The notes under the pieces were generated by a model. That model did not search any database, was not told where the DNA came from, and saw nothing but the letters and a program-made list of their open reading frames with translations. Of a DNA stretch of 64,000 bases, positions 10,431 through 17,839 are shown piece by piece; the stretch's first letter is position 1; each line of letters begins with the position of its first letter. This stretch comes from Deinococcus marmoris DSM 12784 (lineage in GTDB: Bacteria; Deinococcota; Deinococci; Deinococcales; Deinococcaceae): positions 66,349 through 130,348 of the forward strand of contig NZ_JNIV01000002.1 of the NCBI RefSeq assembly GCF_000701405.1, read 5' to 3'. A program made the position numbers and the translations under genes.

Positions 10431-11384
10431 TTACTTGATGGCGATATCCGAGACCGTGAAAGGCGTTTCCGGCGCTTCATTCGCGCTGCGCTTGTTGAAT
10501 TGCGAGTTGACCACCAGCAATCGGTTGCCCGCCTGCGCGATGGTGGTGGGATAACGCAGGCTGGGGTCACTGAACGGCGTTCCCATCGTGCCTGCGGCGA
10601 AATCGGCGGACATCGTGATCGGCACGATGATCACGTCGGCGTTACGCACCACGTACAGCATCTGGCCGTCGAGCAGGATGCCGTCGCCGCTCATCACGGT
10701 TGTTCCCCCCACTCCACCCAGCTTGATCTCGGTCACGGACTTGTCGGCCACAGTGATGCGGAACAGTTTTCCGGTGTTGCTCTGAACCACGATCAGTGTC
10801 TTGCCGTCCGGCGTGGAAGCAATGCCGTTCAGGTTGAACCCCGGCTTGTACTCCAGCGCTGTACCGGTGAAGTCCAGCCAAGCTTCCATATCGCCCACGC
10901 TGCTGTCGGTCCGGGAGGCACGGAACAGAATCGGGCGCTGCGAATCCGTGAAATACGCGGCGTCCGGGGTCAGGGTCACGTCGTTGATGAAGGTGGGGGT
11001 GGCCGCAGGCGTGGTCAGCACCTTGAGACGCGTCTTGTTCACCGTGTCGTACACGAACGCCTTGCCGGTGCCGCCGCCCGCGACGTACAGGCGATTCTGG
11101 CCGTCGATCTTCATGCCGATGGCGGTGGTGCGCTCAGCGTCGGGCAGGTCAAATTTTTCGGTGGCCTTCTGGCCCAGCGTGCCCTTGAAGATGGTGCCGT
11201 CGGTGGTGCTGCCCACGTAAAAGTCCTTGCTTCCCGCCAGATGCGCGATGCCCTCAGGGTAAACCGCCGCGCCGGGCAGGGTATAGCTGGTCACTGCGGG
11301 AGAGGTCACGACGGGCGGCTTGGTCTCCGGTCCACATGAGGCGAGGGCAAGAGTCACGGCGGCGGCGGTCAACATTTTTTTCAT
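10431..11384 (-). CDS. SMP-30/NHL-like beta-propeller lipoprotein
   Basis: The 317-residue protein begins MKKMLTAAAVTLALASC, a lipoprotein signal with the lipobox LASC (Cys17). The rest has repeated blade-like segments (VYPEGIAHL, FYVGSTTDGTIFKG, RLYVAGGGTGKAFVYD, GIASTPDGKTLIVVQ), typical of SMP-30/gluconolactonase or NHL six-bladed propellers. It is probably anchored at the outside of the membrane. Substrate unknown. The start at 11384 is preferred because the upstream in-frame region would displace the signal peptide. Confidence 0.75.
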   Translation of the reverse strand: MKKMLTAAAVTLALASCGPETKPPVVTSPAVTSYTLPGAAVYPEGIAHLAGSKDFYVGSTTDGTIFKGTLGQKATEKFDLPDAERTTAIGMKIDGQNRLYVAGGGTGKAFVYDTVNKTRLKVLTTPAATPTFINDVTLTPDAAYFTDSQRPILFRASRTDSSVGDMEAWLDFTGTALEYKPGFNLNGIASTPDGKTLIVVQSNTGKLFRITVADKSVTEIKLGGVGGTTVMSGDGILLDGQMLYVVRNADVIIVPITMSADFAAGTMGTPFSDPSLRYPTTIAQAGNRLLVVNSQFNKRSANEAPETPFTVSDIAIK

Positions 11385-11542
11385 GCCGTTCTTTATAGGG
11401 GCCGGGGGCTGCGCGCGGGTGCGGTTTGCCTTCAAGCCTGTTCACCTACGCTTCAGAAAAAAGTCTGGACTGCATTTTACAGCGGCATTTCTGCACGCGT
11501 TCCCGTCAGACTCGCCTCACTTTCAGGCACTAGCCTCCGCGC

Positions 11543-12133
11543 ATGACGCGTTTTGCCCCATCTCTCCCTCTGCTGGCCCTCGCCCTGCTGGCCCTGCCCG
11601 CCCTGCCCTCTGCACTGGCGCAGACCGCCCCCGCCCCGGTGACGGCCCCGGTTGCCGCGCCCACCGGGCAGAAGGTCATCGATACCATCACCGTGACCAG
11701 CAACAAGGGCTATTCCATCAAGGTACCGAGTGGCTGGACGCCCCTGAAGAACGCGCCGAATGTCGATGTGGCTTTCGTCAACGAAGTGGTCGGTGCGCTG
11801 CGCCCCACCGTGACGGTGCAGGTCCGCGATACCCCGCCCGAACTGAAGGTGACGCTGGCCGACATCCGCGATCTGTACGCCTCGCAGATGCCCAAAGACG
11901 TGCCCAACCTGAAGATGCTGGGCGAGAAGATCATCAGGATCAGCGGCCAGAACGCCATTCTGTGGAGCTACAGCGGCGACGGCGACGGCGGCAAGGTGCG
12001 CTGGACCCAGGTGCTGACCATCAAGAACAACCGCCTGTATACCGCGACGCTGATCACGCCCACCAACACCCCCCAGGACCTGCTGGACAGTGGGCGGGCG
12101 ATCATCGACAGCTTCGCGCTGACAGCCAAGTAA
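11543..12133 (+). CDS. Secreted protein with PsbP/DcrB-like fold (predicted)
   Basis: The 196-residue protein has a signal peptide (residues 1-26, cleavage near SALAQ). The mature domain contains NKGYSIKVPSGWTPL, a run of beta strands, and the terminal IIDSFAL, which resembles the PsbP/DcrB (DUF1795) fold found in periplasmic proteins of unclear function. TAGCCT lies six bases before the ATG, so the mRNA is probably leaderless. Its stop codon TAA is also the target-site duplication of the adjacent mobile repeat. Confidence 0.7.
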   Translation: MTRFAPSLPLLALALLALPALPSALAQTAPAPVTAPVAAPTGQKVIDTITVTSNKGYSIKVPSGWTPLKNAPNVDVAFVNEVVGALRPTVTVQVRDTPPELKVTLADIRDLYASQMPKDVPNLKMLGEKIIRISGQNAILWSYSGDGDGGKVRWTQVLTIKNNRLYTATLITPTNTPQDLLDSGRAIIDSFALTAK

Positions 12134-12266
12134 TACGGGCTCCGTTTGTTTCGTGTAGAAATCGGGACAGCGCCGATTCCTACACTCCACGTCCGGCACC
12201 CGGTTCTTTCCTTCTCGCTCCGCTCGGATTACGGGTGTTTTCAACACCCTTTAATCGGAGTCCGTA
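12134..12266 (+). mobile_element. 133-bp MITE-like element, copy 1, with TAA target duplication
   Basis: The element begins TACGGGCTCCG and ends CGGAGTCCGTA, imperfect terminal inverted repeats. It is flanked by TAA (12131-12133, the stop codon of the preceding gene) and TAA (12267-12269), a 3-bp target duplication. It contains two hairpins: 12153-12185 (12 of 13 pairs) and 12233-12249 (7 pairs). A second copy in inverse orientation lies at 20542-20675. It has no coding capacity; mobilisation in trans by an IS5-type transposase (TNA target) is inferred. Confidence 0.85.
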
Positions 12267-12311
12267 TAAGCCCCGCAACTCGCCCCCCTTTCCGTGTGGA
12301 GAGGGGATTTT

Positions 12312-13160
12312 TTAGCTCTGTTCCAGCCGGTCTGCCCAATCGCCCAGGTACGCGCCCAGATCGGTCTGATGGTCCAGGCGGGTGTGGGCGTGGCGGGTCA
12401 GCAGGGGCAGTTGGCCCACCTGCACGGCGTAGCCCGCCACTTCCAGCATAATCTCGTCGTTGTCGCTGTCGCCGAAGGCCACCGCGCGGTCATGCGGCAC
12501 GCCCAGCGCGTCCGCAATCAGGGTCAGGGCCGCGCCCTTGTGCGCCCCCTGCGGCGTGATGGTCAGAAAGCTGAGGTAAGGGGCCTGTGCCCCGGTCACC
12601 ACCAGATGCGGGTGGGACTGCCGCAGCCGCCCGGCAAAATCGGCCACCTCCGGGTGATAGAACCCGGCTTTCAGGACGTCGCCAGCAGGAGCTTCGGCCA
12701 GCGGGCCGGAGTTGCGGGCAATCATCCACGGTTCCGGCTCTGTCCCCTTGGGCAGGTCCACGAACAGGCGATCCGCCGTGAACAGCACGATTCGCGCGCC
12801 GCTCAATTCGTGGGCCAGCACCGCCTCCAGGTCTTCCGGCGTGAAACGGGACTCTGTGTGCAGTTCGCCGTTCACCACGATGCGCCCGCCGTTGTTGGTG
12901 GCCACTGCGTCGGGCTGCATGGCTTCCAGAACGGCGTCGGGGGCCAGATCCCGCCCGGTGATGATCGCCAGCTTCACCCCCAGCGCACGCAGGCGGGCCA
13001 GCGCGCTGGCCGTGGCGGCGTCCGGCTCGCGGCCCTGTTCGGTGATCAGGGTGCCGTCCAGATCAAAGGCCATCAGCAGCGGCAGGCCCGCCGGGGGGGG
13101 CAGGGGTGGGCGTCCGGCGAGGGGCTGTCCGGTGGGGGGCTGAGCGTCGCGGGAGGTCAC
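12312..13160 (-). CDS. HAD-IIB (Cof-type) phosphatase
   Basis: The 282-residue Cof-like HAD hydrolase probably dephosphorylates a sugar phosphate or similar small molecule. Motif I is FDLDGTLI, motif II ITGR, the motif III lysine is in GAHKGAAL, and motif IV is GDSDNDEIML; the type IIB cap lies between motifs II and III. A proline-rich leader of about 28 residues precedes the core. The start is GTG, seven bases after TAGGCT, so the gene is probably leaderless; an internal ATG just before FDLDGT is an alternative. Confidence 0.85.
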   Translation of the reverse strand: MTSRDAQPPTGQPLAGRPPLPPPAGLPLLMAFDLDGTLITEQGREPDAATASALARLRALGVKLAIITGRDLAPDAVLEAMQPDAVATNNGGRIVVNGELHTESRFTPEDLEAVLAHELSGARIVLFTADRLFVDLPKGTEPEPWMIARNSGPLAEAPAGDVLKAGFYHPEVADFAGRLRQSHPHLVVTGAQAPYLSFLTITPQGAHKGAALTLIADALGVPHDRAVAFGDSDNDEIMLEVAGYAVQVGQLPLLTRHAHTRLDHQTDLGAYLGDWADRLEQS

Positions 13161-13255
13161 GCGCGGCAGCCTAGCAAAGTCGGGCGGGACCAGGGGGAAA
13201 GGGGCGTTACTGACGCCGCCCCCCGTTCCCCATCAGCAGTCACGCTGATTCCGCC

Positions 13256-14263
13256 TCAGCGGTTCACGTCGATCACCGTCCGCCCCCGAACCTGCCCGGC
13301 CAGAATCTGCGGGGCCAGTTCGGGCACTTCAGACAGGCCACGCATCCCGGTGACGCCAGCCAGAACAGAGGCGGGCAGATCGCGCGCCAGCCGTTGCCAG
13401 GCGGCCTCGCGGCGGGGCTGCGGGCAGGTCACGCTGTCGATGCCCAGCAGCGAGACGCCGCGCAGAATCAGCGGAAAGACGGTGGTCTTCAGTTCGATGC
13501 CGCTGGCAATGCCGCAGACCGCCAGCGCCCCGTGCGTCTTGGTGGAGGCATACGCGCCCGCCAATGTTGCGCCCCCCACACAGTCCACCACCCCCGCCCA
13601 GCGTTCCTTTTCCAGCGGGCGCTTTAATGACGGCAGTTCGTCACGGGGGATAATGCTGGAAGCTCCCAGCTCCCGCAGATACGCCTCCTCCTCGGTGCGC
13701 CCGGTGCTGGCCGTCACCGTGAATCCGGCGGCGCTCAGCAGGGCAATGGCGACGCTGCCCACGCCGCCCGCCGCGCCCGTCACCAGAATGTCACCCCCAT
13801 CAGGCCGCACCCCTGCATCTTCCAGCGCCATCACCGACAGCATGGCCGTGAAACCCGCCGTGCCAATGCTCATGGCCCAGGCCGCGTCGGTGCCCGTGGG
13901 CTGCGAGACCAGCCAGCCCGCCTTCGCGCGGGCGTGCGTGGCGTAGCCGCCGTCCTGCGCCTCGCCTATGCCCCAGCCCGTCAGAATCACGGGGTCGCCG
14001 GGAGCGTAGGTGCCGCTGGTATCAATCAGCACGGTCCCGGCCAGATCGATCCCGGGAGTCATAGGCAGGCGTTTCAGAATCTGGGCCGCCCCGGTGACGG
14101 CCAGACCATCTTTGTAGTTCAGACTGGAATGCGACACCTCAATCAGCACCTCGCCCCCCGGCAATTCAGAGACGGGCAGGGTCTGAAACTCGGCGCGCCG
14201 GGTTTCGCCGTCCTGAATCACGCGCAGGGCGCGGAAGGTGTCGGGCAGGGTGGGGGTGGTCAT
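13256..14263 (-). CDS. Zinc-free MDR oxidoreductase, acrylyl-CoA reductase (AcuI/YhdH)-like
   Basis: A 335-residue medium-chain reductase using NADPH. Features: GEVLIEVSHSSLNYKDGLAVTG, the substrate segment PMTPGIDLAGTV, the Rossmann motif TGAAGGVGSVA, and IDSVTCP near the C-terminus, all typical of the YhdH/AcuI group that reduces acryloyl-CoA or quinone-like enones. Zinc ligands of classical alcohol dehydrogenases are absent. The ATG at 14263 is taken because homology starts there; a much longer in-frame reading to 15142 is antisense to the CNNM gene. Confidence 0.9.
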   Translation of the reverse strand: MTTPTLPDTFRALRVIQDGETRRAEFQTLPVSELPGGEVLIEVSHSSLNYKDGLAVTGAAQILKRLPMTPGIDLAGTVLIDTSGTYAPGDPVILTGWGIGEAQDGGYATHARAKAGWLVSQPTGTDAAWAMSIGTAGFTAMLSVMALEDAGVRPDGGDILVTGAAGGVGSVAIALLSAAGFTVTASTGRTEEEAYLRELGASSIIPRDELPSLKRPLEKERWAGVVDCVGGATLAGAYASTKTHGALAVCGIASGIELKTTVFPLILRGVSLLGIDSVTCPQPRREAAWQRLARDLPASVLAGVTGMRGLSEVPELAPQILAGQVRGRTVIDVNR

Positions 14264-14611
14264 GGGTGGAACCTCCAGAGAATCGGGGAAAAGAAGAGGG
14301 CGGCTGACGAAGGGCAGGCTAGCGTCTGAACGGCGGCCCGGTCTCCATGCAGGAATCCAGCCAGTATCCATAACGAAATATTCAGGCGGTAGGAGCGGGA
14401 CGGATGTGTTAAACTCTGCGCTGCTATGGAGCCTCCCAGTTTCGGCTCTTCCCCAGTGCCCGGTGAAACCCGCCCAAGGGCGGCGTTTTTGCTGTGGTAT
14501 CTCATTGGTTTGACGCAACACCACCGGTCGACGACGATCCCTCCACCCGGAGCGGACGGGCAGCATGTGCCACGCGGATGACCGGGGCGCGGTTACGGAG
14601 CGCGCCCACAC
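14264..14611 (+). promoter_or_regulatory. Leader region of the CNNM gene with internal terminator-like hairpin
   Basis: This 348-bp divergent spacer holds a TAAACT box (14410-14415), then a small GAGCC/GGCTC stem, then a CCGCC/GGCGG hairpin followed by five T residues (14469-14490), all upstream of the CNNM start. An intrinsic terminator in the leader suggests attenuation. I recognise no known riboswitch class here. Confidence 0.45.
14426..14581 (+). CDS. Possible 51-codon leader ORF upstream of the CNNM gene
   Basis: An ATG ten bases after the TAAACT box opens a 51-codon frame (MEPPSFGSSPVPGETRP...) that ends 30 bases before the CNNM start and runs through the terminator-like hairpin. It is proline-rich at the start. 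Proline-containing leader peptides control Mg transporter genes in enterobacteria, but no relation is shown. It may be a chance ORF. Confidence 0.25.
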   Translation: MEPPSFGSSPVPGETRPRAAFLLWYLIGLTQHHRSTTIPPPGADGQHVPRG

Positions 14612-15949
14612 ATGAATGACATTCTCGGAATATTCGCGCTGTTCGGTCTGGTCCTGATGAACGGTTTCTTTGTGGCGGCGGAGTTCTCGCTGGTCAGCGT
14701 GCGCCGCACCCGCATCGATCAACTGGCCGACGAGGGCGTCGCCGCCGCCAAACTCACCCAGGGCGCACTCAAAAATCTGGATCTGTACATCGCCGCCACG
14801 CAGCTCGGAATCACGATGGCCAGCCTGGCGATTGGTTTCGTGGCCGAACCGGCCATCGAGCATCTGGTGGCCCCGCTGCTGTTGGGTACGGCCCTGACCG
14901 AGGGACAGATCCGGGGCATTTCCTTTGGGCTGGCCTTTGCCATCAGCACGATTCTGCACATCGTCTTCGGTGAGCTGGCCCCCAAGACCTGGGCCTTGCA
15001 GCGGTCCGAACAGGTGTCGCTGCTGGTCACGCGCCCCCTGCTGGTCTTCACGTTCGTTTTCAAGTGGGCCATCATCGTCCTGAACGCGATGGGCAACGGC
15101 GTGGTGAGGCTGTTTGGCCTGCGCGGCGTGGCCGGGCATCACACCGCCTACTCCGAAGAGGAAATCCGCATGATCGTCGGCGCGTCCAGCCAGGAGGGCA
15201 TGCTGGAAGAAAGTGAGCGCGAGCTGGTCTACAACGTCTTTGACCTGTCGGACACCACCGTGCGCGAGATCATGACGCCGCGCGTGGACATGATCGTGGT
15301 GGACGGCGCTTCACCTGTCCGCAGGATCCTGGAGCTGAGCGCCGAACACAGCTATTCGCGCGTTCCTGTTTATCAGGACACCCCCGACAACATCGTGGGC
15401 ATCGTTCACAGCGCCGACGTGCTGCGCCATCTGGACGATCTGGACACGCTGACCGTGGCCGACATCATGCGCAAGGTCTTCTTCGTGCCCGAGAGCATGA
15501 AGATCAAGGACCTGCTGGCCAAGATGCGCGAGAAGAAATCCCACCTGAGCGTGGTGGTGGACGAATTCGGCGGCACGGCGGGTCTGGTCACGCTGGAAGA
15601 CGCCCTGGAAGAGATCGTGGGCGAGATCTACGACGAGACCGACGAGGAAGAACTCCCGATGTTTATAGAAGTGGGCGAGGGCGTGTACCTGATTGACGGG
15701 GGCATGATCGTCCACGACGTTGAGCATATTCTGGGCAGCAATCTGGAAGACGGCGAGGGCGAATTCGATACCCTGGGCGGCTTTATGACGGACCGTTTTG
15801 GCGACATTCCCGAGGTGGGCTACACCTTTCTCCACGAGGGCTGGGCCTTTACCGTGGAGGAAGCCGATGAGCGCCGCGTCAGCCGCGTGCGGGCCGAACG
15901 CGCCGACGAATCCGGCCAGCCCCCCCTGTCTGAAGAAGGTGAAGTATGA
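14612..15949 (+). CDS. CNNM/CorC-type transmembrane CBS-domain protein
   Basis: The 445-residue protein has an N-terminal DUF21/CNNM membrane domain (about four helices, residues 1-165, with MNGFFVAAEFSLVSVRRTR and GELAPKTWALQ), a tandem CBS pair (EIMTPRVDMIVVDG through VVVDEFGGTAGLVTLEDALEEIVGEI) and a C-terminal CorC_HlyC domain (EVGEGVYLIDGG...FDTLGGFM). Homologues are linked to Mg or Co efflux, or haemolysin-like proteins by older name. It overlaps cdd by four bases (ATGA), so the two are coupled. Confidence 0.93.
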   Translation: MNDILGIFALFGLVLMNGFFVAAEFSLVSVRRTRIDQLADEGVAAAKLTQGALKNLDLYIAATQLGITMASLAIGFVAEPAIEHLVAPLLLGTALTEGQIRGISFGLAFAISTILHIVFGELAPKTWALQRSEQVSLLVTRPLLVFTFVFKWAIIVLNAMGNGVVRLFGLRGVAGHHTAYSEEEIRMIVGASSQEGMLEESERELVYNVFDLSDTTVREIMTPRVDMIVVDGASPVRRILELSAEHSYSRVPVYQDTPDNIVGIVHSADVLRHLDDLDTLTVADIMRKVFFVPESMKIKDLLAKMREKKSHLSVVVDEFGGTAGLVTLEDALEEIVGEIYDETDEEELPMFIEVGEGVYLIDGGMIVHDVEHILGSNLEDGEGEFDTLGGFMTDRFGDIPEVGYTFLHEGWAFTVEEADERRVSRVRAERADESGQPPLSEEGEV

Positions 15950-16410
15950 CCAGAAAGAGTGTGAGTAGAGAAGATGTCAATGCCCTTGGCCTGACGCCGG
16001 ACCCGGAACTTCTGGCTGCCGCGAAAGCCGCCTTTGCAAAAGCCTACGCCCCCTACAGCAAATTCCATGTCGGCGCGGCCCTGAGAACCCCGGACGGGCA
16101 GGTCTTCAGCGGCGCGAACGTGGAGAATGCCAGCTATGGCCTGGGCCGCTGCGCCGAGCAGTCGGCGGTGCAGGCGATGGCGACGGCGGGGGCGCGGACC
16201 TTTACCGATCTGGTGGTCTACGCCGATTCCAGCCCGCCGGCCAGTCCGTGTGGCGCGTGTCGTCAGGTGCTGTACGAGTTCGCCCCCGACGCCCGCGTGG
16301 TCTGCGTGAATGCTGAGAGCGAGGTGCTGAGCGGTCTGGTGCGCGACTTTCTGCCCCACGGCTTCCGGCTGGAGGAACGCGAGGACGGGCATGGAGTGGG
16401 GACCGAGTAG
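15946..16410 (+). CDS. cdd: Cytidine deaminase
   Basis: Cdd converts cytidine or deoxycytidine to uridine for pyrimidine salvage. The 154-residue protein shows the zinc site with Cys69-Ala-Glu71 in GLGRCAEQSAV (Glu71 is the proton shuttle) and Cys102/Cys105 in SPCGACRQVL, the small tetrameric class. AYAPYSKFHVGAAL is the substrate-binding signature. Its start overlaps the CNNM stop codon by four bases. A terminator follows. Confidence 0.95.
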   Translation: MTRKSVSREDVNALGLTPDPELLAAAKAAFAKAYAPYSKFHVGAALRTPDGQVFSGANVENASYGLGRCAEQSAVQAMATAGARTFTDLVVYADSSPPASPCGACRQVLYEFAPDARVVCVNAESEVLSGLVRDFLPHGFRLEEREDGHGVGTE

Positions 16411-16430
16411 GACCAATTGTCACGGATCAG

Positions 16431-16463
16431 AAAAGCCCGTCTCTTCCGTGAGACGGGCTTTTT
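16431..16463 (+). terminator. Rho-independent terminator after cdd
   Basis: The stem AAAAGCCCGTCTC / GAGACGGGCTTTT closes a six-base loop and ends in T residues. The A-tract on the other side allows function in reverse for the convergent Mrp operon, whose last gene ends 23 bases further on. Confidence 0.92.
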
Positions 16464-16485
16464 GGGCTTGCCAACCTCCCCCCGT

Positions 16486-16857
16486 CTAACGTCCCCCCGT
16501 TTCCTCCAAACGCTCGTCCAGCAGCGCCGCCTTGCCCAGCGCGTTCCATTCGTCCGGCCCCTCCAGCAGCGGCTCCAGCCCACGCAGGTAGGCGGCCTGG
16601 GCGATCAGATAGGCGCTCAGGGGAGTGGTCAGGAACTGAAACAGCAGGACCGCCGCCAGCCGGGTCAGGGCCTCGGTCTGGGCAAATTCCAGCCCCACGC
16701 CAATGAAGATGCCCGCCGATCCCAGCGTGATCAGTTTGCTGCTGGCGTGCAGCCGCGAGTACAGATCGGGGAAACGGATCAGGCCAATCGCCGCCGTCAG
16801 CACGAAGAAGGCCCCCAGCAGAATGGGAATGTCACGGGCGGCGTTGAAGTCGTTCAT
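16486..16857 (-). CDS. mnhG: Mrp antiporter subunit MnhG/MrpG
   Basis: A 123-residue subunit with three predicted transmembrane helices (IPILLGAFFVLTAAIGLIRF, LGSAGIFIGVGLEF, LTRLAAVLLFQFLTTPLSAYLIA). FPDLYSRLHASSK is the MrpG signature. It is part of the seven-subunit Na+/H+ antiporter in the cytoplasmic membrane. I start at the ATG at 16857 where homology begins; upstream codons run through the short-repeat spacer. It is the last gene of the operon. Confidence 0.93.
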   Translation of the reverse strand: MNDFNAARDIPILLGAFFVLTAAIGLIRFPDLYSRLHASSKLITLGSAGIFIGVGLEFAQTEALTRLAAVLLFQFLTTPLSAYLIAQAAYLRGLEPLLEGPDEWNALGKAALLDERLEETGGR

Positions 16858-16871
16858 GGCTGGCCTGCGGT

Positions 16872-16900
16872 GAGGATGGTTGATGGTTGACGGTTGATTG
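16872..16900. repeat. Short GATGGTTGA repeats in the mnhF-mnhG spacer
   Basis: Near-tandem units (GGATGGTTGATGGTTGACGG and TTGATTG) fill the spacer before mnhG. They are the same motif class as in the spacers near 4.9, 17.8 and 19.9 kb. Confidence 0.6.
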
Positions 16901-16954
16901 AAAAAGCGCAAAGCCAACTGTTTTCCTCAGACCTCTGGATCCCTGGACCGCCCC

Positions 16955-17215
16955 TCACTTCATCACCCGGCCCAGCAACAGATAGCGGGTCAGGGCCACC
17001 GTGCCCAGGAAGCCCAGTAGGCTGAGGACCAGCGCGGCGTCCAGCATCACGATCAGTTTTGTCTTGACGGCAATCAACGCGATCAGCACCACCAGATTGA
17101 CGCTCAGGAAGTCAAAGGCCATGATCCGGTCCCCCCAGCTTAGGCCGCGCAGCACGCGCACCGTGACCAGCAGGACCGACAGGGTGACGATGCCCAGGGC
17201 AAGATCAATGATCAT
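16955..17215 (-). CDS. mnhF: Mrp antiporter subunit MnhF/MrpF
   Basis: An 86-residue, three-helix membrane subunit. LRGLSWGDRIMAFDFLSVNLVV and LDAALVLSLLGFLGTVALTRY match the MrpF family, including the conserved D-R-x-x-A-x-D motif. It overlaps mnhE by four bases (ATGA), so translation is coupled. All seven subunits are normally needed for function. Confidence 0.93.
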   Translation of the reverse strand: MIIDLALGIVTLSVLLVTVRVLRGLSWGDRIMAFDFLSVNLVVLIALIAVKTKLIVMLDAALVLSLLGFLGTVALTRYLLLGRVMK

Positions 17216-17724
17216 GCGTTTTCCTCCAGTGCAGCGGGGGCGGGAGCAACGCCCTGACCGTAGAGCGGCAGCAGGGCGTCTTCCACTTTCTTGAGGCTGG
17301 CGCGGGCGGCTCCCGGACTCTCCAGGCCGATCACATGGGCGTACAGCACGCTTCGTTCGGGGTTAAAGCCCATCGCCACCGAGCCGGGCATCAGGGTAAT
17401 CGTGGCCGCCAGGACGGTTTGCCCGTTGTCGCCGCGCAGGCGCAGCGGGTAGGCGATGATCATGGGATGCAGCGGCGGACGCGGGCGCAAGGCCCACAGC
17501 GCCACCTGAATGTTGGCCACCGTCAGCTCGCGGGCAAAGAACAGCACGAACCGCACCAGCGCCAGCGCGCGCCCCACGTAATTGCCCGTCCCCAACGACA
17601 GCGGAAAGATGCTCAGGATGGCAAAGCCCAGCAGCATCCCGATCACCAGTTCGCGCAGGCTGAACTCGCCCACGAACAGTGTCCAGACGATGGCGAGGAG
17701 GATGTTGAGGGAAACGCCTCTCAT
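17212..17724 (-). CDS. mnhE: Mrp antiporter subunit MnhE/MrpE
   Basis: A 170-residue subunit with two or three N-terminal membrane helices and a cytoplasmic C-terminal domain. Family features are FVLFFARELTVANIQVALWALRP, ITLMPGSVAMG and a C-terminal acidic region. It sits between mnhD and mnhF; a 115-bp spacer separates it from mnhD and contains short repeats, whereas the mnhE-mnhF junction is a four-base overlap. Confidence 0.92.
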   Translation of the reverse strand: MRGVSLNILLAIVWTLFVGEFSLRELVIGMLLGFAILSIFPLSLGTGNYVGRALALVRFVLFFARELTVANIQVALWALRPRPPLHPMIIAYPLRLRGDNGQTVLAATITLMPGSVAMGFNPERSVLYAHVIGLESPGAARASLKKVEDALLPLYGQGVAPAPAALEENA

Positions 17725-17760
17725 GGCTGCTTCCCGTGAGAAAAGGCAATGGGAAGCAGG

Positions 17761-17835
17761 TCTAACTGTCTAACAGTCAAACCGTCTAACCGCAAAAAGC
17801 CGACTGTCATCCAACCGCCTCCAGCCAACCTGAAC
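17761..17835. repeat. Short GACGGTTTGAC-type repeats in the mnhD-mnhE spacer
   Basis: The plus strand carries TCTAACTGTCTAACAGTC, then AAACCGTCTAACCG and further CCAACC-containing units. The reverse complement matches the GACGGTTTGAC motif repeated in the mnhB-mnhC spacer. No gene is visible here. Confidence 0.55.
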
Positions 17836-17839
17836 CCCC

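Noticed and set aside
12294..13946. 550-codon plus-strand ORF
   Set aside because: Antisense to the HAD and AcuI-like genes.
14395..14495. Known metal riboswitch (M-box, yybP-ykoY) before the CNNM gene
   Set aside because: The conserved core sequences of these classes are not present; only a terminator-like hairpin is supported.
14264..15142. Long in-frame N-terminus of the AcuI-like reductase
   Set aside because: Antisense to the CNNM gene; family homology starts at 14263.
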